NCBI GenBank assembly: GCA_030533445.1
Contig: CM060080.1
Span: forward strand, 4,468,052 to 4,532,051
Source of the DNA: Cyprinodon diabolis
Lineage: Eukaryota > Chordata > Actinopteri > Cyprinodontiformes > Cyprinodontidae
Length of the DNA stretch: 64,000 nt
Reading direction: 5' to 3'
The notes beneath the pieces were generated by a model, which saw nothing but the letters and a program-made list of their open reading frames with translations, made no database searches and was not told where the DNA came from. A program made the translations under genes and the position numbers. Shown one piece after another: positions 54,562-64,000 of this stretch. How positions within the stretch are numbered: position 1 is the first letter of the stretch; every line of letters begins with the position of its first letter.

Positions 54562-55049
54562 CAGCGGCGCCCAACCTTTTTTGCACCACGGACCGCTATA
54601 TGACAATATTTCTTTTAAAATATTTTTAGACAATATTCACTGGGGGGTGTCGTATCAAGTAAAATGAAAAAAAAAATAAAAATAAATCAATCCCATCTAG
54701 GCGTAATCGGAGAAAATGACAGACGAAGTGTGCTCCTGATGTCCAGTCTGCTCCGTGGCTTTTGGTCGCTGTAACAGCAGAAAATAACGCTTCACAAAGA
54801 TAGGATGTTATAGAAAGGATTAGTCTTGAACTGAATTAACCTGTGTCAAGAGGCACAGATGCACCGACTGATGTAATTGGGAGAGAATACCACATTTTTT
54901 CTTATATTTTTCAAAATAAAACATCACTCAGACTCTGATCGTCGATAAATTATATATATATATGTATATATACTTTTTTCTGTGTGGCCCGGTACCAAAT
55001 GACCCTTGGACCGGTACCGGTCCACGGCCCGGTGGTTGGGGACCCCATG
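54562..55049. mobile_element. hAT-type MITE with 8-bp target duplication
   Basis: CAGCGGCGCCCAACC...GGTTGGGGACCCCATG, 488 bp, flanked by CCCTATAG at 54554-54561 and 55050-55057. Both ends carry 'cacggaccg'/'cggtccacgg' subterminal repeats; 'ggaccggtaccggtcc' near 55008 is palindromic. No coding frame. Confidence 0.9.
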
Positions 55050-55136
55050 CCCTATAGGGCACGGAATACACCTCCAGCTGAAGCAGACTCAGTGTTAGCA
55101 GCAATCTGCCAGAACCAACTGGGGTTCGAGGAGACG

Positions 55137-55440
55137 GGGCGACAGTGGCGCTGGATGTAGGAGTTTGCCCTGAAATCGAAGGGTTGACGGTTCAAGCCCT
55201 GACTCCGACTTTCAGTGTCGTTGTGTCCTTGGGCAAGACACTTTACCTGCATTGTCTAGTGATGGTGGTCAGAGGGCCTGGTGGCGCCAGTGTATAGCCC
55301 CAGTCAAGGGCAGCTGTGGCTACAATGTAGCTTGCCACTGTGAGTGTGTGTGTGAATGGGTGAATGAATGTAGTGTAAAGCGCTTTGGTCAAGTCTCCTA
55401 ACTTGAATAAAGGTGCTATGTAAGTACATGCCATTTACCA
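55137..55440 (+). mobile_element. tRNA-like SINE, copy 2
   Basis: Runs from 'ggggcgacagtggcgctgg' to 'acatgccatttacca'. B-box-like 'ggttcaagcc' near 55190. Longer than copy 1 and close to copy 3 (59432-59763), including 'cttgggcaagacactt' and 'gaatgggtgaatgaatgtag'. Confidence 0.85.
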
Positions 55441-55779
55441 TAACCAGACATGCAAAAGGAACACAGAAGCACTGGTTCATAAATACTTTTGGTTAGAAAA
55501 CATGATATTGTTTTCTCCTGTATCTGAGAGAGAAACAAGACTAAGCACTGAAAAGCTGGCCCAACTCCAACATCTATAACATGAGGTGTTGTTGGCAGCA
55601 GCCCAGCTGATATTTCTCTTCAAGCTGGTTTTACAGCCAAACAGGAACAGACCAGATGAAGCTACTATGACAGAGAAAAAGCAGAAAGAGCAGAACGTTA
55701 GAGATTGAACTAACAAATACTGCAGAAAGCGAGAATAGAAATAGAATAATGAAAAGAGGTGCCTATGTCCTCAAGCACT

Positions 55780-56160
55780 CTCCTATATCAGCATAACTAT
55801 AGCAATAGCTCAGGATAACCTGAGCCACTATTACTATAAGCTTTTTAAACAAGGAGAGATTTAAGCCTAGCCTTAAAATAGACATGGTGTCTGCCCCACA
55901 GACTAACACAACAGGAGAGGAGCCTGATAACTAAAAGATCTGCCTCCCATTCTACTTTTAGAAATTCAAGGAACCACCAATAAACCTGCAGATTGAGAGT
56001 GGAGTGCTCTGTTAGGAACATAAGAAACAATCAGATCTCTGATATCAGATGGAGCTAAAATATTTAGGGCTTTAAATGTGAAAAGGAGCATTTAAATTCT
56101 ATTTTGGATTTAACAGGAAGCCAAGGAAAATAAGTTAAACTAAGAGAAATATGCTATCTC
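55780..56160 (-). mobile_element. LINE ORF2 C-terminus (Rex1/L2 type)
   Basis: On the minus strand, in broken frames, this gives 'RALHSQSAGLLVVP.ISKSRMGGRSFSYQAPLL', then 'TPCLF', the C-terminal stretch of Rex1/L2-type LINEs. The plus-strand text ('ctgcctcccattctactttt') is the commonly seen reverse complement of this repeat in fish. Stops and shifts are present. Its 5' and 3' limits are approximate. Confidence 0.75.
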
Positions 56161-58900
56161 TTTTATGCTTCATGATTACAAAGTTTAGTCTTGTCTTTTT
56201 TAATTTCTTTTTTTAGAAGATAATTATTTTTTCTTAATCACATGTGGAATATGTTACCCAAAAAGACGTTGCAACAGAATAATTCTGGAAGCTGCCTAAG
56301 CTCCTTCTTTAAAATATGAACTATTTTCACATGGAAATCTTCAAATGTCTCTCCATAGATTGCCTTAAAGTTGCACCATATGTACAAGCCTTCACAGATG
56401 TGACAGTGACTTTACATCTAAAAGCCCATTAACTAATACAGCCTGACATAGAACAGTTGCAAAAAAAAGTGAAGGAAAGTTCTTTTCATGCAAAGGCTGC
56501 TGCACGAGTTTGACTGGCTTCTCGTGGGAAGAGCCTTTTGTTGGAGGTAGAATCAGTGTACCCATCAAAGCGAGGCCTAAATGAGACACAAAGGGATGCA
56601 AACACAGCCATGTTGCTAAATGATCAATGCCTTGTTCCAGGAATTAAAAACAGAAGTCTTCCCTCATTAGCACACAGTCTTAATCTCCAACTTTAGCTGT
56701 GTTCTGAGAATATCGCTTAAGGGCATAGCTCAAACCCAGAAACTGTGAAACACAGCAAAGATGAAGAAATGATTGAAACATTAAAGGATTTAATGTGAAT
56801 TTTACCGCTACTTTTAGCAATCACTTTAAAGCCCACAACTGAAATTGATTTCACTTCCTCACTTTTGCTGGTTGTGTTTTTTAGAGGATTCTCGCTCACA
56901 ACTGCTCACCAGCCATAACTTCTACTATTAAAACCAAGTTTAAAAGTGATCCCTCTTAAACCCCCTAAATCATACAAGCAGGCCAAAAGATTTTACAGCA
57001 GCACATGTCATATTGTCCTAAGAGGCTGGCCATTAGCAGGAAAGAAACTGGACGGGTTTTAACTTGTCAGGCAGCTTCAAAGAAGACTGTGTGGGCCTCT
57101 CGGAAGCCTCCCCGGCTGATGGAGAATTATTGATTGTGTGTTCAGATATCTTGAGGCACTGGTGTGTAACACTGGGGTTTAAATTCAGCCCTAATGCTCA
57201 ACCCATGCATAATTTATGGAGTTCCCATCAAAGGTGGATGCGATGCAAACTAAAGAGGTCTCATGAAGCTTTTTGTTGAAAGTTTTCACACATCAACAAG
57301 CTTAAAGCACAGTATGGTTTTTACTGCAAAGGGTCAAAATCCAAGAGTGGAAAATAAATAAAATTTCTGGCAGCTGTGTAGAGCAACCCTTAAGTATTGG
57401 CAAGTGCAGGAAAAAAAAAAAAACAAAGCCGGATTTAAATGATTTTAGAATGACTGTAGGGAACATCAACACATGCAGGTTCTATATCAACCTTTTATCA
57501 CAAAGGTTTTTTTTTTCCAGAAGGGTTTTGTGGTTAAGGTTGAACAGAGTTGTTATGAGAGTTGTGTGAATTAATAAGGAAACATATAAGGATGAAATGA
57601 TCTTCCTTCTCCTTTGCTTTCAGCCAGGCACATTAAACAAACATGCATTACTAGAATAATAAAAGGAGCATTCACATATTGATCTGTGTGATTATATTGA
57701 CCACCACTGCCCTGCGCTTTGCTCCTCTCCATGTAAGGGACATCAATTTAAACAGAGAGTCTTTCGTACTTGTAATTATGGAACTACATAGAAAAGTAAG
57801 CCTCGGTTAAAGGAATCATAGAATGAGAAAAAAAAAGATTTTTCCTGCAGGAGCTGTCAGCTACACTTCAGTAAACACCTCACTGTTTTAAAGCTGAGCA
57901 TACATTTTAGAGCTCAGCTGAAAGTCATGGTCCAATCTTTTTTGGTTGGATCCGTTAAATTTTAAATCTGTTCAAGTTTTGAAGCGAAAGCAGGAAAGGT
58001 AAAGAAGTACGAGTGCAAGTCACAGGGGAGTACCTGTTTTTTTTTGTGGAGATGAGGCCTTAACATTTGTTGAAGTCTGAAAAAGTTTGAAAGTTTTGGG
58101 GGAAACAAGAACAGACAATCTTGAAGAACTGGTTGCACTTTAGACTTTAGTATTTTGACCAGATGACTACATGGTTTTAACCATTTTTAAATGTAAATCT
58201 AAGATGTAAATAAATCACCTATCAATAACCAATTAAATAATAAATTTTAATATTCTGATTTTTCCTGACAGAATTTTGGGTAGGGACCCTTTCAGCTTCT
58301 TTAGCCATTTCTTCTTTAATTAAGACAATGGTTAATATAATTGCAGGCAGACATGACGGGATTTATTTTAAAGGACTCTTTTGTCATAGTTTAGCAACCG
58401 AATGTAATGAGCATATTAGGAAACACATTAATGTTAACATATTAGTGTTTAAACCCTTATTGTAAGAAATAAGGATGTAAGCTGGTGTTTATAATCAATA
58501 TAAACATCAGCTTAAAACACGTTTGTGTAAGGTGAGCAACTAAGCGTTTGTTCTTAGCTTTTGGCTTGCTTTACTCAACAGTAAAACACAGATGACATGA
58601 TCAGAAATCATCCAACACCAAACTGGGGACTCTTTTCGCCAACTTTGCCAGAACTCTGTTGATCTCTATTTTGGAAAGATGAGGTATCTCCAAAGCTCAG
58701 GAAAGCTTAACCCAGGCTGTGTTCTTGGTGGGTCTGTGTTTAGATGGCCTCGCTGTCCTTTGTTGGTCTCCTGATTCAACAAGGAAGACAAAATGTTGCA
58801 CACAGTCTATCTTAGAGCAAACTGGCTTAATAAACTAGCTAACGATTGAACCAAACGACCAATTCATTGGTTACCATTTGCATGTTTCCAAGCGATACAA
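56161..58900. other. No gene; longest quiet stretch of the window
   Basis: About 2.7 kb without recognisable coding sequence or transposon ends. 57060-57290 is compositionally balanced (ORF 57064-57279, 71 codons, without motif) and, with 56340-56700, is a candidate for conserved non-coding sequence. Confidence 0.4.
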
Positions 58901-58929
58901 GGCTTTGTCTGTATAAGACTCAAACTCAC

Positions 58930-59080
58930 TGCGGATCCAAACATTTGAATTGAGAAAGCTTCCTGGAGAGGTGGCGAAACGTCTTCAAATCTTGGAAACT
59001 AAGTCCAGTGGATATTTTTTTGAATTTTTTGGGAATGACTATGACCTGGATGACTAAGAACCTTCCTCACCAAACTAGCT
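58930..59080. repeat. Dispersed fish repeat with 'gcgaaacgtcttc' signature
   Basis: 'gagaggtggcgaaacgtctt' followed by 'agtccagtggat' and 'atgactatgacctggatgac' is a block that I associate with a widespread fish retroelement terminus. I cannot assign a class with confidence. Confidence 0.45.
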
Positions 59081-59431
59081 TACTAGTATATTAAACTTGA
59101 GAAGGGGATGAAGAATGAAGTCTATTTAGCCATTCAGTCTCTGGTCCAGAACCTGCTCATTCAGACGGTTCTCCATAATGTTGGCTGTCCTGGCGTTCAG
59201 TCAAAGAGAAATTGTATGGAGAATTTCAAGGCTTTTGTATCAAATAGCAGGACTGCATCACATGTCCCTGTTAGTGCTCAATGCTTCTGCTTTGGAATTA
59301 TCTTTGGAAAGGAGTTGCATCCTAATTTGAAGAGCAAAGTATTTTGGTCCACCAATGTTCAAAATGTATATTGCTTATGGCACAACAAAGGTGTGATGTG
59401 AAGACGAAGCCTGCACATACTGTAGCTTGTA

Positions 59432-59763
59432 AGGGCGACAGTGGCGTTGGATGTAGGATGTAGGAGTTTGCCCTGAAATCGAAGGGTTGACGGTTCAAGC
59501 CCCGACTCCGACTTTCAGTGTCGTTGTGTCCTTGGGCAAGACACTTCACCTGCATTGTCTACTGATGGTGGTCAGAGGGCCGGTGGCGCCAGTGTACGGC
59601 AGCCTCGCTTCTGTCAGTGAGCCCCAGGGCAGCTGTGGCTACAATGTGGCTTGCCACTATCAGTGTGTGAATGGGTGAATGAATGTAGTGTAAAGCGCCT
59701 TGGTCAAGTCTCCTAACTTGAATAAAGGCGCTATATAAGTACATGCCATTTACCATTTACCAT
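59432..59763 (+). mobile_element. tRNA-like SINE, copy 3
   Basis: The best-preserved copy: 'gggcgacagtggcgttgg', B-box-like 'ggttcaagcc' at 59492, 'gtccttgggcaagacacttc', and a terminal 'catttaccatttaccattt' repeat. The terminal ATTTACC repeat may be where the tail grows by slippage. Confidence 0.88.
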
Positions 59764-60344
59764 TTGTAAGTAGTTGTATGTAGCTTGTCTGTAATCAAAC
59801 TACTGATGCTTTTAAGCAGCATTTAAATCCTCCAAATAAGCGATTTATTTGGGAGAATAATAATAATAATTATTATTAACACCGCAAGCGGTATTGGCGG
59901 CCCTCGCAGTTTAGCGCCACTAGGCCTATCGCAACTGCGGGAGCCATGCAACCGCCGCCTCCTTCCTCCTTCCAAGCCAGCAGAACAAGTCCATCCTTCT
60001 AAGCAAATTTCAAGTCAGATGCAAATCAAAGACCCCCATTCTCTTGGGCTGTTGGAGGCTGTTGTTCTGCATGGTTTTTGTTTAGCTTTTGGAATCATTA
60101 TGAGTGTGCTTGTGTAAGTTCTTTGGAATGAGTTCCAGGACTGAATTGTATATGGCTGGAAGCAGACCCCAGTGAATTAATGCATAAATGTCAACCAAAC
60201 ACAATTGATACAAATCAGTTTAAAATACTCTTTTTTGATTTCTAAATGCGGACCCAGACATGTAATGCAATTAGGAAACTAAAAAGATATATAATGGAAT
60301 GCTGACACCGATGAGGCTTAAGGTTGTCCAATTAAATAGGCAAC
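59764..60344. other. No gene; GC-rich patch
   Basis: 59880-59960 is a GC-rich patch with inverse pieces ('ctcgcagtt' and 'aactgcgggag', 'accgcaagcggt'), preceded by an (AAT)n/(ATT)n tract. It may be a terminal fragment of an unidentified transposon. Confidence 0.4.
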
Positions 60345-60925
60345 GGTCACACTGCAGCCTGAAGTACCCCAAATTCGATTTTTTTTTTGTCCATATACGA
60401 CCTGTATCTAAGCTTCTCATGAAGGTCTGAACAACAGATTACATTTTTTTCAAATGTGATCCAGGCCACTTGGCTTTGTGGTCCTGACTCCGATACGAAT
60501 CTGATCTTTCAAATGCGACCTGTGTCTGAGGTCACATTAATCCGACCTGAATGTCATTAATACTCAACAAAACTCCCTATTCTGCACCTTGCAATGCAGA
60601 AGCAGGAAGAAAAATAACAATAATGTGGAGAGCAGTCTTTCTTTTTGATCTTCCTTTGTTATCCTGCTGGCTACACTTGAAAACAAAATTAAAGATAGTT
60701 AACTGTGCTCCAGCACTACCACCCATGTTTACCTCCATAAGCGAAGAGAATGCTTCATTGCGTCCTGTACTGTGCATGTGGAACACTTAAGCTGTATTAA
60801 ATGCAGTAAACAAGGGAGATCAAATACAAGTTGCATATACTTAGAAATATGAAAGAGCATGGAAACAAATCGCATTTCACAAGAATATCAGAATTGAGCA
60901 TTAAGGCCTGCAGTGTGAATGTAGC
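60345..60925. mobile_element. Candidate MITE with CACACTGCAG ends
   Basis: 'ggtcacactgcagcctgaag' on the left and, reversed, 'ttcacactgcaggccttaa' on the right give imperfect inverted ends about 580 bp apart. No certain target duplication, so the boundaries are approximate. The 79-codon frame at 60551-60790 lacks any motif. Confidence 0.5.
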
Positions 60926-60964
60926 CCATGTTACCTAATATTACCTTTTCTTAATGGGGGTAAA

Positions 60965-61085
60965 TGAGGATAGTCTGGATCCAGGCCATTCGTGAGCCTG
61001 GATCCAGATTTATTTTTGATTCTGTTCATGGTGGAGAATCCTTCTTCACAGCAGCAGGTGGAGCCAAACATCCTCTAAATGTGCA
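60965..61085 (-). pseudogene. hAT transposase C-terminal (dimerisation) fragment
   Basis: On the minus strand this gives MFGSTCCCEEGFSTMNRIKN then KSGSRLTNGLDP. 'FGST..CE..FS.M..IK...RSRLT..' is the conserved hATC dimerisation block of hAT transposases and their domesticated relatives. The rest of the transposase is absent. 61440-61490 ('ggatccggcccgcggtcc', 'gacctctgata') may be a terminus of the same element. Confidence 0.7.
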
Positions 61086-63442
61086 GGGTCATCTTTGAGC
61101 ACGCCATTTCACTTTTCTTTCACCAGTTCACCGCAGTTCTTCCAGCAGTCCACACTTTCTCTGCTCTCTTTTTCTCATCGTCTTCTCCTTCTTTCCCATC
61201 GCCCGGCTTGCCACAGGTTTGCCTGCTGTGTCTAAAAGAAGCAGCAGCAGCAACCCAGACTGACAGCAGCTCATTGGATCATTTGGATCACATGCAGCCT
61301 GGTGCTGGACGCTCCGGAGGGCTTTACCGTATTAACAGGAGAAGAGGTGCAGGTGAAGTTAGACACTTTCGTCGGACAACATGCAGGAATTTATAAATGT
61401 TTTAAATTAGGTTAGGTCCGGATTAGCCAGCAGGTGGGTCTGGATCCGGCCCGCGGTCCACTAATCCGTGACCTCTGATACAGACAGTTCTTAGAGGATA
61501 GTGCCAGATCTGGAGCTAAAAATGTATGCATATTCATTTTAAATTGAGGGACTAAATAGTAAACTAGGACAATGATTGAGGTCTGTGGTATATATTTGTA
61601 TCTTTGATAATAAAAAATGTTTAAAATAAATAAAAAAGTTATGAAACAATGTCTTTTTACTCCAGCTTTCAGCAAATAGAGGCCATTCTAGTTCAAAATG
61701 ATCAAGAATAGCAAATGTTTCATCAGACAGAAAGAAATTTAAAGGTCATATGTCCTTTGATACGTTGTATGTAAATGTCTGGTTTCAACTGCATCCAGTC
61801 TGTATGAACTTTGCACCTTGCAGCTGTAATTACCTCAAGCCTCTGCTGAGAGGCCTCAGTCAACACCACCTCATGCACAACTCCTCAAACAGCTTCCAAC
61901 CTGTACAGGTGGTGGAACAAGCCAAGAGTTTAACAGATTTTTTCTCTGTTTGTGAGTTTTCTTTTATTTATACACACTCCTCATTATGCCCTCATCCGTG
62001 TCTGCCACAGCGGGAGTTTGGGCATTGACAGTGCCTGTCCTCATTACTGGCAGGAACGCACCTGAGAGATAAGATTTTTCCTGACACCCCGGGCTGATTC
62101 TCACCTCCATTAACACCGGCAGGGGGTCGCCATGATCTGATTACAGGGAAGAATGAATAAGGAAACTGTAGAGAAACAAGAAAGGAGGGAAGGGAGGAGA
62201 ATAAGAACGTGAAAGGAGGAGAGGTAGATGTAGAGGAAATGAAAGGGGGGTAGTTGAATGATAAAGGAGGGCAGTCAGGTGATCGGGCTTGGGGGTTGGC
62301 GGCACTTGTCTGAAGTGCATAAGCCGGTAGCTGTGGGGCCTAATGATGGAGGTCATTGGCACTCGGTTCAGTGAGGGCGACTGGCTGTGATCAATACCAC
62401 CTGATGAGGTGTCTGAGTTCTCTGTGATGTGCATCAAAATGGAATATGTTTTTCCTCCCCGTTTAATCGATGGGAAGAGTGTGAAACTAATTGGGCAAAA
62501 TTGTAGGGGCATTTATCGATTAATCAAGCAGAAAAATGAGGGGAGAATATCAGGAGCCCGGGTCTCGACATGTGAGGGCAACGGCATGGTGTTTTGATTG
62601 GTGAGGTGAATCAATATCTTGAAATCATTCTCCGGCGCGTAAAAGTCATGGGGGGCATGAAATATTCAAAGGTGCCGTGGCAACAGCACCTGCAGATCTG
62701 CAGAAAGCTGAATAAAAACAGACTGGCATCAATTTTGAATGCCAGACGGATCCGTCCTGGAAATCACTCCTGTGGATGACAGGATCTCCCCTTTCCATTC
62801 CTCTCATGTACACATCCTTTTCACTATAATGTCAGTGTGGCATGCTTGAGCATGGAGCATGCCTTTTAGATTTCGGGATGCTTTCTCTACCGTGGAGAAA
62901 AAAAAAATGTCATGGTGCTGGTTCTGTTTTACATTGTGGGAATGTGTTTGTTCATGGAGAGATATCACACTGGGGTCCTGTGAAGGACAGGAATTGTGTG
63001 TCTATAATCTTTCGTCTCAGTAGCACCGGACGCCTGGGGAGAGTTGGATCAGGCCACTTGATTCAGTCTTTTAGTTCCACTGCAGTGAATGTTACCAATA
63101 ACCAGTGGAAAAGCCATCCCCCTACTGAAGAAGCTAAAGAAACAGTAATGGTGAGGGGGATGCAGATGCAGCAGCTACCAGCGCGCCTTCAATGATTTTC
63201 ACATTATGAAAAAAAGTTATGTCTTTATTCCCATACAATTACTTTAAATGGACATACTCACTGCTTTGATTTTTTTTTTTTATGTAAACAGCAATAGTTC
63301 AGTCTTGTTGGCTACCAAAATTTTTTTCTGAAAGATTGCTATGTGCTGGTGACGTAATATTTGTTATGTTTTTCTTATATCCTTTTTGTATTCACATATG
63401 GTTTGTTAATAAAGCTCTGTATATTTAAAACGAACAGAAAAA
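61086..63442. other. No gene; possible conserved non-coding sequence
   Basis: Contains frames at 61079-61396 (+) and 62842-63195 (+) without recognisable domains. 62030-62800 is balanced in composition, free of repeat hallmarks, and includes AT-rich homeodomain-like cores ('ctaattggg', 'tcgattaatc'), so it is a candidate regulatory region. This is inference only. Confidence 0.35.
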
Positions 63443-63500
63443 TCCAGGATCAAGTGTAAAAAGGTGCAAGAAGATGTCCGATTCCAAGTGGGATAAAACT
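63443..63500. repeat. 60-bp motif shared with 41069-41128
   Basis: 'tccaggatcaagtgtaaaaa' and following bases match 41069 onward with a few differences. The surrounding sequence is otherwise different, so only the motif is shared. Confidence 0.7.
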
Positions 63501-64000
63501 CAAAATAAGCTGAAGCATAGAGAGCATTCTGATTTCAGTTAAACATACTTTATAAATCCAATGGGAAATTAAGTGTTGCAGTAACTCATAAAGGTTTTTC
63601 CACCTAGTTGTTGTAGGTGTTGATAGCTGTAGGAAGGAAGGATCTTCTCTAGCGATCTGTCTTGCACCGATTTGGAGAAGCTTCTTACTGAAGAAACTGT
63701 GTTGTTGTTTAATAATCTTCTGAAGAGAATGCTCTCTGTTGACCATAATGTTTTTCATTTTATGAAGAATTATCGTTTGTGAAATAAACAGAGCTTGCCT
63801 ACTTTATTAGCTTGTTGAGCAATAATATTTCTTTCTTTCTTTCTTTCTTTTTTTAATAAGCCCCGTTTACACTACCCTTTTAAAACCGTGCCGACATCTG
63901 TCAATGTTCGAGCACAGTAACCCAGATAACTGTTGGGTGTAAATGGCACACGCAGCTGAACAGGACTGCCCCAGACACAACGAAATGCTAACACGGTACT
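63501..64000. other. No gene; (TTTC)n and a possible TIR start
   Basis: A (TTTC)n tract lies at about 63829-63852. From 63861 'gccccgtttacactac' may begin a DNA transposon that runs off the window. The minus-strand frame 63450-63758 (102 codons) has no domain that I can name. Confidence 0.4.

Noticed and set aside
59432..59763. A tRNA gene
   Set aside because: A B-box-like motif is present, but there is no cloverleaf that I can fold, and the same unit recurs with a LINE-like tail, so it is a SINE.
62842..63195. 117-codon plus-strand frame
   Set aside because: No recognisable domain. Low-confidence chance frame in non-coding sequence.
1..64000. CRISPR array, operons, bacterial or viral genes
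   Set aside because: No regularly spaced repeats. The sequence is clearly vertebrate, with a dense transposon load and no compact gene order.

Overview
This is eukaryotic, almost certainly teleost fish, DNA. It is AT-rich and contains no host exon, rRNA or tRNA gene that I can recognise. The fish assignment rests on the repeat set: a Gmr1-type Ty3/gypsy element (a pol domain order first described from Atlantic cod), L2-like LINE tails with the 'gcgctatataaataaa' ending, several Tc1-like copies, a hAT family starting TAGGGGTG, and a tRNA-like SINE that appears three times. The window is best read as an intergenic or intronic region packed with nested transposable elements of different ages.

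Layout. 1-5.2 kb: an L2-like tail, a truncated Tc1-like 5' end and a 379-bp hAT MITE with an 8-bp target duplication. 5.69-11.59 kb: a complete-length LTR retrotransposon on the minus strand (LTRs 626 and 654 bp, 5-bp duplication GTCCT, primer-binding site, polypurine tract). Its order is gag-protease-integrase-RT-RNase H, and the reading frame is broken in at least six places. 13.4-22.1 kb: a Tc1 scrap, then two inverted ~1-kb repeats (14.2-15.2 and 20.2-21.2 kb) flanking a hAT element (17.91-19.28 kb), then a decayed Tc1. 22.8-26.7 kb: two solo LTRs, and the second copy of a ~540-bp element carrying the start of a RecQ-like helicase reading frame. 28.4-32.2 kb: a LINE split by an LTR that is itself split by a TIR element, and another LINE fragment between inverted repeats. 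33.6-36.6 kb: two more solo LTRs and the third helicase-fragment element. 37.5-39.4 kb: a LINE within a LINE and a CAGGGTT-ended element. 41.4-45.7 kb: a broken Tc1 transposon, a 74-bp inverted repeat, an LTR fragment, an L2-like RT fragment and a second Tc1 trace. 48.1-51.4 kb: a LINE C-terminal scrap, then a 5'-truncated LINE with a restriction-like endonuclease, sitting inside a (TA)n microsatellite. 52.96-55.05 kb: a pogo-like element with a foreign insert, then a 488-bp hAT MITE. 55.1-64 kb: two SINEs, a LINE C-terminus, a hAT transposase C-terminus and sparse repeats.

The most interesting items are: (1) the 9-bp-duplication element family (17949-18484, 23821-24361, 36071-36592), each with a frame resembling the N-terminus and Walker A region of a RecQ helicase; (2) the integrase-before-RT gypsy element; (3) the TA-microsatellite-embedded LINE; and (4) the large inverted repeat pair, in which one arm shows the pre-insertion site for a SINE found in the other. 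I found target duplications by reading the sequence. Family names come from motif memory, not from a database search.
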